A stretch of 64,000 nt of DNA from Streptomyces sp. NBC_01471 (GCF_041438865.1 NZ_CP109450.1:5396501-5460500); one strand, 5' to 3'; positions 44,003 through 51,620 are shown, counted from the stretch's first letter. Notes: a model not told the origin generated them from the sequence alone. Numbers and translations: made by a program.

Positions 44003-45145
44003 ATGGCGGGGCGCGATGAGCCGCCCGAGGGGACACCCGAGGGCCTGCCCAGCGGTGGCGAGGACGAGTACCGGTCCGTCGTCTTCGACGAATCGTTCAT
44101 CAGGGCTGCCCGGCTCCAGGAGTTCTCCGCGCAGGAGCGGATGGGCCGGCACGCGCGGGCCGTCCGTAGCCGCTCCGGATGGCCGGGCCGGGGCCCCGGG
44201 CGCCTGCTCGTCGCGATGGCGCTGCTGGTCCTGGCCTTCGGCGCCGCGGTCCTCATGGGCATCCACCACCCGTACCGGCCGCCGGAGACTCCCCGCGCCG
44301 AGCCGCTGCGCACCACGGTCGTCCCGCTCGCGCCGCGGGACGCGGTGCCGGGCGGGACACCCGCCGAACTCTTCGCGCACAGCCCGGCCGCCGCGTTCCG
44401 TACCGGCGCCTCGGGGGTGAACCTGCCCGGGGCGCGGGGCACCGCGCACTTCGCGTACAGCGACGTGCTGGCGGCCCTGAAGATCGCCCAGCAGTACGTC
44501 GTGACGTCGTCGCTGGATCCCTCCGTGCTGATGGGCGGCCCGGTGGAGAAGGTCAGGGACCTGATCGCCCCCGAGCAGTACCCGCAGTTCGACCGGAGCC
44601 TGGCCACGCCATCGGCTGACGGCCGCCACGCGGCGACCGGCTGGCTGGTCCGCTTCGACCCCGCACAGGTCGCCCTGGCCGGCTCCGAGGTGCGGGTGGC
44701 GGGCGTCCTGCGGTACGCGGAGGCCGCGGACCGGACGCTGGAGGTCATCGCGGACCACACCTTCGTCTACCCCCTCAGGCCGGCCGGTCCCCGGACAGCG
44801 ACAGCCGGAGCCGGGACAGCCGGGGCCCAGACAGCCGGGGCCCAGACAGCCGGAGCCGCGACGGCGGACGGCGCCTCGCTGTTCACCGTCCGCCGCGAGG
44901 TGCACTTCCGCTTCGGCGCCGAGGACCTGCGGCTTCACCAGGCGCAGGTGACGCTCGCCGATGTCCAGGCCGGGCCGCAGAGCTGCACGGCGGACGCGGT
45001 GAACAGACTGCGCCCGCTGCTCGCGGGGCAGCACGCGGCCGGTGGCGGTCCGGCCGGCACCGATCCGTACACGACCGGGCAGCCGCCCACCTCCCTGTGC
45101 GGGACGCTCGCCGCTAGCTCGCAGCCGGTCCTTCCGAGCCGTTAG
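44003..45145 (+). CDS. Single-pass membrane protein, tandem paralogue 2 (SVVFDESFIRAA motif)
   Basis: 380 aa from ATG 44003. The N-terminal motif SVVFDESFIRAA (residues 25-36, then LQEFSAQERMG) matches the preceding protein. A membrane helix (LLVAMALLVLAFGAAVLMG) is near residues 65-83. Outside is a ~270-residue domain (YSDVLAALKIAQQYVVTSSLDPSVL and following) with an internal TAGAQTAGAQTAGA repeat. It may be an envelope protein; the outer domain is not one I can name. Its 3' end overlaps the convergent protease gene by 32 bp. Confidence 0.8.
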   Translation: MAGRDEPPEGTPEGLPSGGEDEYRSVVFDESFIRAARLQEFSAQERMGRHARAVRSRSGWPGRGPGRLLVAMALLVLAFGAAVLMGIHHPYRPPETPRAEPLRTTVVPLAPRDAVPGGTPAELFAHSPAAAFRTGASGVNLPGARGTAHFAYSDVLAALKIAQQYVVTSSLDPSVLMGGPVEKVRDLIAPEQYPQFDRSLATPSADGRHAATGWLVRFDPAQVALAGSEVRVAGVLRYAEAADRTLEVIADHTFVYPLRPAGPRTATAGAGTAGAQTAGAQTAGAATADGASLFTVRREVHFRFGAEDLRLHQAQVTLADVQAGPQSCTADAVNRLRPLLAGQHAAGGGPAGTDPYTTGQPPTSLCGTLAASSQPVLPSR

Positions 45146-46247
45146 GGTCCTCGCCGCTGCCGTCGTCCGCGCCGCTCCCGCCCTTCCCGGTGTCGCCCTT
45201 CGCGCCGCCCGCTCCGCCGCCGGTGAACTTCCCGCGCAGCTTCCCGCCCAGGTCGCCCGCGCCGCCCGCGATGTCGCCCACCAGCTTCATCAGTGGGTCC
45301 TTGCTGGTGCGCACCGTGTCGGCGTAGTGCGAGGCGGACTCACGGAAGGAGTCGCCGACCGACGTGTCCTTGTCCTCGTCACGCCGGGGGTAGTGCCCGT
45401 CCATGATCCGCTGGAAGTCCCGGCTCTCCGCCCACTTCTTCAGCTCGGCGGCGCGCACGGTGGTGAACGGGTGGCTGCGCGGCAGCACGTTCAGGATCTT
45501 GAGCACCGAGTCGCGCAGGTCGCCGCCTGCCTCGTACTCCTCGGCCTGCTCCAGGAACGCGTCGACGTTCATCTCGTGCAGGTGGTTACCGCCGGCGATC
45601 TTCATCAGGCCGCGCATGGAGGCCCGGAGGTCCTGGCCGACGAGGAGCCCGGCCCGGTCCGCGGACAGCTCCGACTTGCGGAACCACTCGCGCAGCGCCG
45701 TCACCAGCGCCATGATCGCCACATTGCCCAGCGGGATCCAGGCGACCTTCAGCGCGATGTTGGTGAGGAAGAGCAGGATCGTGCGGTACACCGCGTGGCC
45801 GGAGAGCGCGTGCCCCACCTCATGGCCGACGACCGCGCGCATCTCCTCCTCGTCGAGGAGCTCGACCAGGCCCGTGGTGACCACGATGATCGGCTCGTCA
45901 AGCCCGATGCACATGGCGTTGGGCTGGGGGTTCTGCGTGACGTACATGGCGGGGACCTTCTCCAGGTCCAGGAGGTAGCAGGCGTCGCGCAGCATGACGT
46001 GGAGGTGCTCGAACTGGGCGTCGCTCACCCGCACCGAGTCGGAGAGGAACAGGAGTCGCAGACTGCGCTCGGGGAGCAGCCCGCTGAGGGCCTTGAGGAC
46101 GGTGTCGAAACCGGTGAGCTTGCGCAGCGCCACCAGCGCCGACCGGTCCGCCGGATGCTCGTACGCGCGAGAGGAGATGCCCTCGAAACGCCTGCGCCGC
46201 CTGCCCGGCACGTTCTCGTGACTCTTCTCGTGACCGCTGTCTGTCAT
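45114..46247 (-). CDS. M48-family metalloprotease (HtpX/Oma1-like)
   Basis: 377 aa from ATG 46247 (AGGGGGA upstream). The zinc motif HEVGH (in VVGHEVGHALSG) and the downstream ELSADRAGLL glutamate match peptidase family M48. Two hydrophobic stretches surround the active site (TILLFLTNIALKVAWI, VAIMALVTAL). HPFTTVRAAELKKWAES is also typical of the family. The C-terminal ~70 residues are Gly/Asp/Lys-rich and disordered. Probable membrane-protein quality control. Convergent with, and overlapping, the preceding gene. Confidence 0.88.
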   Translation of the reverse strand: MTDSGHEKSHENVPGRRRRRFEGISSRAYEHPADRSALVALRKLTGFDTVLKALSGLLPERSLRLLFLSDSVRVSDAQFEHLHVMLRDACYLLDLEKVPAMYVTQNPQPNAMCIGLDEPIIVVTTGLVELLDEEEMRAVVGHEVGHALSGHAVYRTILLFLTNIALKVAWIPLGNVAIMALVTALREWFRKSELSADRAGLLVGQDLRASMRGLMKIAGGNHLHEMNVDAFLEQAEEYEAGGDLRDSVLKILNVLPRSHPFTTVRAAELKKWAESRDFQRIMDGHYPRRDEDKDTSVGDSFRESASHYADTVRTSKDPLMKLVGDIAGGAGDLGGKLRGKFTGGGAGGAKGDTGKGGSGADDGSGEDPNGSEGPAAS

Positions 46248-46362
46248 GAATGTCCCCCTGCCTTCTGTCTTCGAGCCCTGCTCGTCCCCCTGGCGGGCCC
46301 CAGCGTATGCGGTGGGGCTACCGTGTGGCGGGGGTCCTACACCGATAAGGAGCGAACCCGTC

Positions 46363-46506
46363 ATGCCGGACGCGACCACACTGCTCGCCGCTGCGACGAA
46401 CCAGCAGGGGCCGGGCGACACCTTGCGGGTTCTGCTGGTCGTCCTGCTTGTCGGGGCTGTCCTGCTCGCCTGGTTTCTCCTGCGCGGATATCGCGACAAC
46501 GACTGA
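46363..46506 (+). CDS. 47-aa single-pass membrane microprotein
   Basis: ATG 46363 has AAGGAG 10 nt upstream. The product is MPDATTLLAAATNQQGPGDT followed by one membrane helix (LLVVLLVGAVLLAWFLL) and RGYRDND. It is divergent from the M48 gene. Small membrane proteins of this kind recur before nadD in Streptomyces (recollection); function unknown. Confidence 0.65.
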   Translation: MPDATTLLAAATNQQGPGDTLRVLLVVLLVGAVLLAWFLLRGYRDND

Positions 46507-46587
46507 GTCGGCGTGAGCGTGCCCGGGGGGCCCGCATACGATGTCCGCGAAGCCCCCGCTCCGACTCCCGGATAGGTCCTGCTGACC

Positions 46588-46749
46588 ATGAGCCTCCACA
46601 GCACCGCTGCCAGCCTCGCCACTCTCGCCTCAGAGAGCGGACACGGCGGCAACCACCCCAGCCTCAGCCCCTACCTCACGGGCGGCGGTGCGCTCTTCGC
46701 GCTCCTGCTGCTGCTGTGGATCACCACCCGCTTCAACCGCGACCGCTGA
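46588..46749 (+). CDS. 53-aa single-pass membrane microprotein
   Basis: The frame ATG 46588 to TGA 46749 encodes MSLHSTAASLATLASESGHG, a His/Gly/Pro linker, one membrane helix (GALFALLLLLWITT) and RFNRDR. The layout mirrors the 47-aa gene just upstream (polar N-terminus, one helix, basic end). The ribosome-binding site is weak (AGGT); a possible -10 TACGAT lies at 46537-46542. It is 46 nt before nadD. Confidence 0.6.
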   Translation: MSLHSTAASLATLASESGHGGNHPSLSPYLTGGGALFALLLLLWITTRFNRDR

Positions 46750-46781
46750 CCCGGGGCGCGGGCGGGTAGGTGGCGGCCCAG

Positions 46782-46787
46782 TAGGGT
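46782..46787 (+). promoter_or_regulatory. -10 element TAGGGT upstream of nadD
   Basis: TAGGGT ends 8 nt before the nadD ATG; no ribosome-binding site is visible, suggesting leaderless expression. Confidence 0.45.
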
Positions 46788-46795
46788 CTGCACGC

Positions 46796-47392
46796 ATGGG
46801 AGAGCAGAAGAGGCGTCTCGGCGTGATGGGCGGGACATTCGACCCGATCCACCACGGACACCTGGTGGCCGCCAGTGAGGTGGCCTCTCAGTTCCAGCTG
46901 GACGAGGTCGTGTTCGTACCGACCGGGCAGCCGTGGCAGAAGAGCCACAAGGTCGTCTCCCCGGCCGAGGACCGCTACCTGATGACGGTCATCGCGACCG
47001 CGTCCAACCCGCAGTTCTCGGTCAGCCGCATCGACATCGACCGCGGCGGGCCGACGTACACCATCGACACCCTGCGGGATCTGCGCGACCTCAACACCGA
47101 CGCGGATCTCTTCTTCATCACCGGTGCCGACGCGCTCTCCCAGATCCTCACCTGGCGGAACGCCGAAGAGCTGTTCGCACTCTCCCATTTCATCGGCGTG
47201 ACCAGGCCGGGCCACGTCCTGACGGACGACGGCCTGCCGGAGGGCGGTGTCTCCCTGGTGGAGGTGCCCGCCCTGGCGATCTCGTCGACCGACTGCCGCG
47301 CCCGGGTCGAGCAGGGGGACCCGGTCTGGTATCTGGTTCCGGACGGTGTGGTGCGCTACATCGACAAGCGCCAGCTGTACCGCGGCGAATGA
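46796..47392 (+). CDS. nadD: Nicotinate-nucleotide adenylyltransferase
   Basis: 198 aa. The nucleotidyltransferase signature GGTFDPIHHGHL opens the protein, and ISSTDCRARVEQG near the C-terminus is the second conserved motif (SST-R type). It converts nicotinate mononucleotide plus ATP to NaAD in NAD synthesis. Start ATG 46796 (MGEQKRRLGVM). It is 19 nt before the LCP gene. Confidence 0.95.
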   Translation: MGEQKRRLGVMGGTFDPIHHGHLVAASEVASQFQLDEVVFVPTGQPWQKSHKVVSPAEDRYLMTVIATASNPQFSVSRIDIDRGGPTYTIDTLRDLRDLNTDADLFFITGADALSQILTWRNAEELFALSHFIGVTRPGHVLTDDGLPEGGVSLVEVPALAISSTDCRARVEQGDPVWYLVPDGVVRYIDKRQLYRGE

Positions 47393-47411
47393 GCCGTGGA
47401 GAGGGGCACCG

Positions 47412-49199
47412 TTGAACGACCGACAGAACCCGTACGTTCAGTACGACCAGTACGACCAGTACGGGCAGCCGATGCAGCTCGTCGGGTACGACGAGTACGG
47501 GCAGCCGGTGTACCAGCAGGTGCAGCCGCAGCATGAGCAGCAGCAACACCAGCCTCAGCAGCCCACGCAGCCCCAGCAGCAGTACGACCCGTACAGCGGG
47601 CAGCACCAGCAGGCTCCGGGGTACGGGTACGACCCGTACGCGCAGCAGCAGCCCCCGCCCGTGTCGTACCAGAACCAGGGCCAGGGCCAGAACCAGGGCC
47701 AGGGCTACGACTACGGTGCCGGGCAGACCGGGCAGCAGCCCGCGGTGGACACCGCCCAGCAGTGGATCCCGCAGCAGCAGAGCCAGGAACCGCAGACCCA
47801 GGCCCCGCAGGGTCGGTCCCCCCATCCGCAGTCCCAGCCCCCGCAGCCCCCGCAGCGGCCCGGGCAGCCGCAGGGTGAGGAGCCTCCGGGGGAGCGGCCG
47901 CAGCGGCCCGTTCCCGGCCAGCGCCGTCCCGTCCCGGGCGACGGCGAGTACCAGACCGAGCAGTTCTCCTTCATCGAGGAGCCCGACGAGGACTCCGAAG
48001 ACGTCATCGACTGGCTGAAGTTCACCGAGAGCCGCACCGAGCGGCGCGAGGAGGCCAGGCGCCGGGGACGTGCCCGCGTCGTCTCCCTGGTCGTCGTGCT
48101 GGCGCTCGTCGTCGCGGGCGGTGTCGGATACCTCTGGTACGCGGGCAAACTGCCCGGGATCTCCGGATCGGGAGACGGCAACGACATCGCCTCCGGGGCG
48201 CAGCAGCGCAACGCGATAGTGGTCCATCTGCACAACACGAAGAGCGGCGGCACCTCCACCGCGCTGCTCGTCGACAACGTCACCACCGGCAAGGGCACCA
48301 CGCTCCTGCTGCCCAACTCCCTCGCCGTGTCGAACGACGACGGCACGGCGACCACACTCGGCAAGTCCGTGGACGACGACGGATCGGACGGCACCAGGGA
48401 CGCGCTGGACACCCTCCTCGGAGCCAAGATCGGCGGCACCTGGCGGCTCGACACCCCGTATCTGGAGAACCTGGTCGAGCTGGTCGGCAATATCGACATC
48501 GACACCGACATCGACGTACCGGACACCAAGAAGGGCGCCGAGCCCGTGGTGCACCGGGGCAAGGACCAGACGCTGAGTGGCGAGATGGCGGTCGCGTACT
48601 CCACCTACCGCGCGCCCGGCGAGCCCGAGGCGAAGCAGCTGGAGCGGTTCGGGCAGGTCATGCAGGGCGTCCTGAAGAAGATCTCGGACGACCCGCAGGC
48701 CGCGACGGCCACCGTGAAGAACCTCGCGCAGATCCTGGACCCGTCCCTGACGGACAAGGACCTGGGCGCGTCCCTGGCCAAACTCGCCGCACACGCCAAG
48801 AAGGGCGACTACAGCACGGAACTGCTGCCCGTACGGAGCGACGGCACGCTCAGCCCGCAGGCCAGCACCAATGTGGTCAAGGACGTCCTCGGCGGCTCGG
48901 TGAAGACGCCCGACCAGGGCGGTGCCCTGAACGTGGGGATCACCAATGCCAGCGGCCGGACGGCCGCGACGGAGAGCGCCAGGATCGCCCTCGTCAACGG
49001 CGGCTACTCCGCCGTGGTCGGCGGAACGGCGAGCGTCACCGCGTCGTCGCAGGTCACCTACAGCGACCCGGCGCAGAAGGCCAAGGCGGATGAGGTCGCG
49101 AAGACGCTCGGGCTGCCGACCGGATCGGTCCGCAAGGGCAAGGCGGCAGCGAACGCGGACGTCACCGTGGTGCTCGGCCAGGACTACAAGGTCACCTAG
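47412..49199 (+). CDS. LCP-family wall-polymer transferase with LytR_C domain, PdtA-like
   Basis: 595 aa from TTG 47412 (GAGGGG 5 nt upstream). Residues 1-~200 are Gln/Pro/Tyr-rich and cytoplasmic (repeats of YDQYGQP and YDEYGQP). A membrane helix follows at ~222-245, then an LCP-type domain (VVHLHNTKSGGTSTALLVD, YSTYRAPGEPEAKQLERF) and a C-terminal LytR_C domain (LNVGITNASGRTAATESARIAL). LCP proteins attach wall glycopolymers to peptidoglycan. From memory, the gene here in S. coelicolor (SCO2578) is PdtA, a polydiglycosylphosphate transferase needed for sporulation. The LCP core is divergent. Confidence 0.82.
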   Translation: MNDRQNPYVQYDQYDQYGQPMQLVGYDEYGQPVYQQVQPQHEQQQHQPQQPTQPQQQYDPYSGQHQQAPGYGYDPYAQQQPPPVSYQNQGQGQNQGQGYDYGAGQTGQQPAVDTAQQWIPQQQSQEPQTQAPQGRSPHPQSQPPQPPQRPGQPQGEEPPGERPQRPVPGQRRPVPGDGEYQTEQFSFIEEPDEDSEDVIDWLKFTESRTERREEARRRGRARVVSLVVVLALVVAGGVGYLWYAGKLPGISGSGDGNDIASGAQQRNAIVVHLHNTKSGGTSTALLVDNVTTGKGTTLLLPNSLAVSNDDGTATTLGKSVDDDGSDGTRDALDTLLGAKIGGTWRLDTPYLENLVELVGNIDIDTDIDVPDTKKGAEPVVHRGKDQTLSGEMAVAYSTYRAPGEPEAKQLERFGQVMQGVLKKISDDPQAATATVKNLAQILDPSLTDKDLGASLAKLAAHAKKGDYSTELLPVRSDGTLSPQASTNVVKDVLGGSVKTPDQGGALNVGITNASGRTAATESARIALVNGGYSAVVGGTASVTASSQVTYSDPAQKAKADEVAKTLGLPTGSVRKGKAAANADVTVVLGQDYKVT

Positions 49200-49217
49200 G
49201 GCCTTTCGTCTGGATCA

Positions 49218-49241
49218 GGCCGGGCTCGCGGGGGCCCGGCC
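49218..49241 (+). terminator. Possible weak terminator after the LCP gene
   Basis: An 8-bp perfect GC stem (49218-49225 with 49234-49241) 19 nt after the stop. Confidence 0.45.
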
Positions 49242-49355
49242 CGCGCTTCCCCAAGGCCCTGGGCCCCGCATACGGCCCGGGCGACAAGAATTGCGGGACC
49301 GTCGGCGGTCCGTGAGACCCTTGGTGTTTCCACGACCGCCGACGAAAGCCTGCCA

Positions 49356-49814
49356 GTGACCGCCACGGACCGTTCCATCGAGCTCATCAACGCCGCCGCC
49401 CAGGCGGCCGCCGACCGGCTCGCGCACGACATCACCGCGTACGACGTCAGCGATGTGCTGTCGATCACCGACGCCTTCCTGCTCGCATCCGCGCCCAACG
49501 ACCGCCAGGTCAAGTCGATCGTCGACGAGATCGAGGAGCGGCTGAACAAGCAGCTCGGCGCCAAGCCGGTCCGCCGCGAGGGCGACCGCGACGCCCGCTG
49601 GATCCTGCTCGACTACGTCGACATCGTCGTCCACGTCCAGCACAGCGAGGAGCGCGTCTACTACGCGCTGGAGCGGCTCTGGAAGGACTGCCCCGAGATC
49701 GCCCTGCCCGAGGACGCCGTCAAGACCCGCGGCAAGGCCGAGGAGCACGCCCGGCTCAACGGCATCGAGGGCACTGACGGCGCCGACGCCGACCTGGACG
49801 GTGAGCTGCACTGA
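49356..49814 (+). CDS. rsfS: Ribosomal silencing factor RsfS
   Basis: 152 aa. The DUF143 fold is shown by DITAYDVSDVLSITDAFLLAS, RQVKSIVDEIEERL and DYVDIVVHVQHSEERVYYALERLW. It binds L14 and keeps subunits apart when nutrients are short. GTG start. Its stop TGA (49812-49814) overlaps the probable CTG start of the phosphatase gene. Confidence 0.95.
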   Translation: MTATDRSIELINAAAQAAADRLAHDITAYDVSDVLSITDAFLLASAPNDRQVKSIVDEIEERLNKQLGAKPVRREGDRDARWILLDYVDIVVHVQHSEERVYYALERLWKDCPEIALPEDAVKTRGKAEEHARLNGIEGTDGADADLDGELH

Positions 49815-50464
49815 ACGGCACCACGGGCGGCCGTGGCCGCCGCATCGTTCTCTGGCGGCACGGCCAGACCGCCTGGAACCTGGAGCGCCGCTTCCAGGGC
49901 TCCACGGACATCGAGCTGACCGAGACCGGCATCGGCCAGGCACGCCGGGCCGCCCGGCTGCTCGCCTCGATGAAGCCCGACGCGATCGTGGCATCCGACC
50001 TCAGCCGGGCGGCCACCACGGCCGGTGAGCTCGGGGCCGTGACCGGCCAGGACATCACGTACGACGCCGCCCTGCGCGAGACGTACGCGGGCAGCTGGCA
50101 GGGGCTCACCCACGACGAGATCATGGCCCGCTTCGGTGAGCAGTACGCCGCGTGGAAGCGCGGGGAGCCCGTGCGGCGCGGTGGCGGCGAACTGGAGTCC
50201 GAGGTCGCCGACCGGGCCGCCCCGGTGGTCCTCAGCCATGCCGACGCGCTGCCCGACGGCGGGACGCTCGTCGTCGTCAGCCACGGCGGCACCATCCGCA
50301 CCACGATCGGCCGGCTCCTGGGCCTGGAGTCGCGTCACTGGGAGAGCCTGGGCGGGCTCTCCAACTGCTGCTGGTCCGTGCTGGGCGAGGGCGCCCGCGG
50401 CTGGCGGCTGCTGGAGCACAACGCCGGGACCCTCCCCGAGCCGGTCCTCGGCGACGACGACTGA
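49811..50464 (+). CDS. Histidine phosphatase (phosphoglycerate mutase family), probable CTG start
   Basis: 217 aa if begun at CTG 49811. The catalytic RHGQTAWN lies at about residues 16-23, and the second His is in VVVSHGGTIRTTIGRLL. A stop at 49802 closes the frame upstream. No ATG, GTG or TTG occurs before the RHG motif; the next one (ATG 49970) would delete it. CTG 49811 overlaps the rsfS stop as CTGA, where relatives appear to use GTGA. Substrate unknown. I expect automated annotation to truncate this gene. Confidence 0.85.
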   Translation: MNGTTGGRGRRIVLWRHGQTAWNLERRFQGSTDIELTETGIGQARRAARLLASMKPDAIVASDLSRAATTAGELGAVTGQDITYDAALRETYAGSWQGLTHDEIMARFGEQYAAWKRGEPVRRGGGELESEVADRAAPVVLSHADALPDGGTLVVVSHGGTIRTTIGRLLGLESRHWESLGGLSNCCWSVLGEGARGWRLLEHNAGTLPEPVLGDDD

Positions 50465-50506
50465 GGCCCCTGCGAATTGAGCACGCCGAGGCGCGTCCGG
50501 GCGGAT

Positions 50507-50536
50507 TTCACTTTCCGGCTGGTCGCAGGCTAAAGT
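50507..50536 (+). promoter_or_regulatory. Promoter of the first tRNA-Ala gene
   Basis: TTCACT (50507-50512) and TAAAGT (50531-50536) with 18-nt spacing, 53 nt before the tRNA. Confidence 0.5.
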
Positions 50537-50589
50537 TCTTCTTGTTCGCGCCGCAGGACGCAGAGAATGCAGCGAGCGAAGCGAACAGC

Positions 50590-50662
50590 GGGGCTATAGC
50601 TCAGTTGGTAGAGCGCCTGCATGGCATGCAGGAGGTCAGGAGTTCAATTCTCCTTAGCTCCA
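50590..50662 (+). tRNA. tRNA-Ala, anticodon GGC (copy 1)
   Basis: 73 nt with acceptor GGGGCTA/TAGCTCC (one G-U pair), D stem GCTC/GAGC, anticodon stem CCTGC/GCAGG with loop ATGGCAT (anticodon GGC), T stem AGGAG/CTCCT with TTCAATT, and discriminator A. CCA is not encoded. GGC reads GCC, a dominant Ala codon in this genome. A T-tract terminator follows. Confidence 0.97.
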
Positions 50663-50693
50663 CAGTCGGAAGCTCCGGAGCCGGAGCAACCAG

Positions 50694-50726
50694 AAATCCC
50701 GTCCCCTTCTGGGGGCGGGATTTTTC
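50694..50726 (+). terminator. Intrinsic terminator after tRNA-Ala copy 1
   Basis: A 13-bp stem with one G-U pair (50694-50706 with 50711-50723), a TTCT loop and a T-tract. Confidence 0.88.
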
Positions 50727-50838
50727 GTCCACCCGGCCCCGCTCCCGCTCGTCCGCCCGACGTCGCTGCCCCTCTTGCGGGGTCATGGCAGAATCGGAGC
50801 GCCGGAGGGACGCCGGCCCGGAGGGAGGGGAGAGCGCG

Positions 50839-50997
50839 ATGCCCGCGAGCATGCTCGATCGCGATCACCTCGATGCCCTGGCCGAAGGGGCGAAGGCCCG
50901 CACTCGTCCCCACCGCGGCGCCTCGCTCAACTGCCCCCCGCCGACTGTCCGTCCGGCCTGTCCCGACTGCCCGCCCCGCGGCCACAGCTGGAGCTGA
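50839..50997 (+). CDS. 52-aa Cys/Pro-rich small protein
   Basis: ATG 50839 preceded by GGAGGGGAG. The sequence begins MPASMLDRDHLDALAEG, a helix-like lead, then a Pro/Cys-rich second half with NCPPPTV, ACPDCPP and RGHSWS. The CPDC pair could bind metal with Cys in the neighbouring gene product. The next gene starts 3 nt after the stop. I do not recognise a family. The helical lead plus Cys-rich tail also resembles a peptide-precursor layout, but no modifying enzyme is nearby. Confidence 0.6.
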   Translation: MPASMLDRDHLDALAEGAKARTRPHRGASLNCPPPTVRPACPDCPPRGHSWS

Positions 50998-51000
50998 CTG

Positions 51001-51234
51001 ATGGGTGCACACAGGAGGAAATGTGACTGGTGCGGCAGTGGTACGCCCATCGTCAGGGACATGGATCCGGTCAACGCCGACTACCAGTACTGGTGCGAGG
51101 AGTGCGCGCGGGCGCTGATCATAAAAGGCGACCCCATCGAGACCTACCGTGAGCTGGAGGGGGAGCCGATCTACGGCCGGCTCCTGGAGGAGCACTGCAC
51201 GCTCAAGCGCTTCTACTCCTTCGCCACCGCCTGA
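51001..51234 (+). CDS. 77-aa zinc-ribbon-like protein
   Basis: MGAHRRKCDWCGSG begins the protein and YWCEECARALI follows, giving two CxxC pairs about 24 residues apart, a likely zinc ribbon. The remaining ~40 residues (PIETYRELEGEPIYGRLLEEHC) contain one more Cys. ATG 51001 follows the previous stop by 3 nt. Conserved hypothetical type; function unknown. Confidence 0.78.
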   Translation: MGAHRRKCDWCGSGTPIVRDMDPVNADYQYWCEECARALIIKGDPIETYRELEGEPIYGRLLEEHCTLKRFYSFATA

Positions 51235-51247
51235 CCCCGGAACGGAT

Positions 51248-51276
51248 TTGGCGGAGCAACGGGGGACCGGTAATGT
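51248..51276 (+). promoter_or_regulatory. Promoter of the second tRNA-Ala gene
   Basis: TTGGCG (51248-51253), 17 nt, TAATGT (51271-51276), 43 nt before the tRNA. Confidence 0.65.
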
Positions 51277-51319
51277 TGGCGGAGCCGAGGGGGCGACCCC
51301 ATGGAACGGTGGACAGCAC

Positions 51320-51392
51320 GGGGCTATAGCTCAGTTGGTAGAGCGCCTGCATGGCATGCAGGAGGTCAGGAGTTCAATTCTCCTTAGCTCCA
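51320..51392 (+). tRNA. tRNA-Ala, anticodon GGC (copy 2)
   Basis: Identical over all 73 nt to the tRNA at 50590-50662, exactly 730 bp downstream. It is followed by a palindrome at 51399-51414 and a longer hairpin. Confidence 0.97.
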
Positions 51393-51398
51393 CAGTGA

Positions 51399-51414
51399 CA
51401 CCTCGTACGAGGTG
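51399..51414. repeat. 16-bp perfect palindrome CACCTCGTACGAGGTG
   Basis: The palindrome lies 6 nt after tRNA-Ala copy 2. It may be part of the termination structure or a protein-binding site. Confidence 0.6.
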
Positions 51415-51415
51415 G

Positions 51416-51454
51416 GCGGAAGCGGGTCATCCGAATCGGGTGGCCCGCTTCCGC
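51416..51454 (+). terminator. Terminator after tRNA-Ala copy 2
   Basis: A 17-bp stem with two G-U pairs (51416-51432 with 51438-51454) and loop GAATC. Confidence 0.75.
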
Positions 51455-51569
51455 GTGTGCCTGCGGCCGCTTCGGTGTGTGCGTGCGGCCCCTGCGTACG
51501 TGTGTGCGGCGCCGCCGCCCGACCCGGGCCCGCAGCCAGGTGTCCGCGCGGCCCGTACGGCGCCTGCGG

Positions 51570-51575
51570 TACCCT
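51570..51575 (+). promoter_or_regulatory. -10 element TACCCT of the leuS attenuator transcript
   Basis: TACCCT ends 6 nt before the leader-peptide ATG, so the leader peptide itself is probably translated leaderless. Confidence 0.6.
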
Positions 51576-51581
51576 GACGCC

Positions 51582-51620
51582 ATGCGTGCCGTACGCCTCC
51601 TGCTTAGTGAGCCGCGCTGA
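51582..51620 (+). CDS. leuS leader peptide with three consecutive Leu codons
   Basis: Twelve codons encoding MRAVRLLLSEPR, with CTC-CTG-CTT at 51597-51605. The stop TGA lies inside the first arm of the downstream hairpin. Stalling at the Leu codons when charged tRNA-Leu is scarce would change folding of the RNA and spare the terminator at 51667. Confidence 0.75.
   Translation: MRAVRLLLSEPR

Noticed and set aside
45042..46769. 575-aa plus-strand frame opposite the M48 gene
   Set aside because: Shadow frame; the minus-strand HEVGH protease is well supported.
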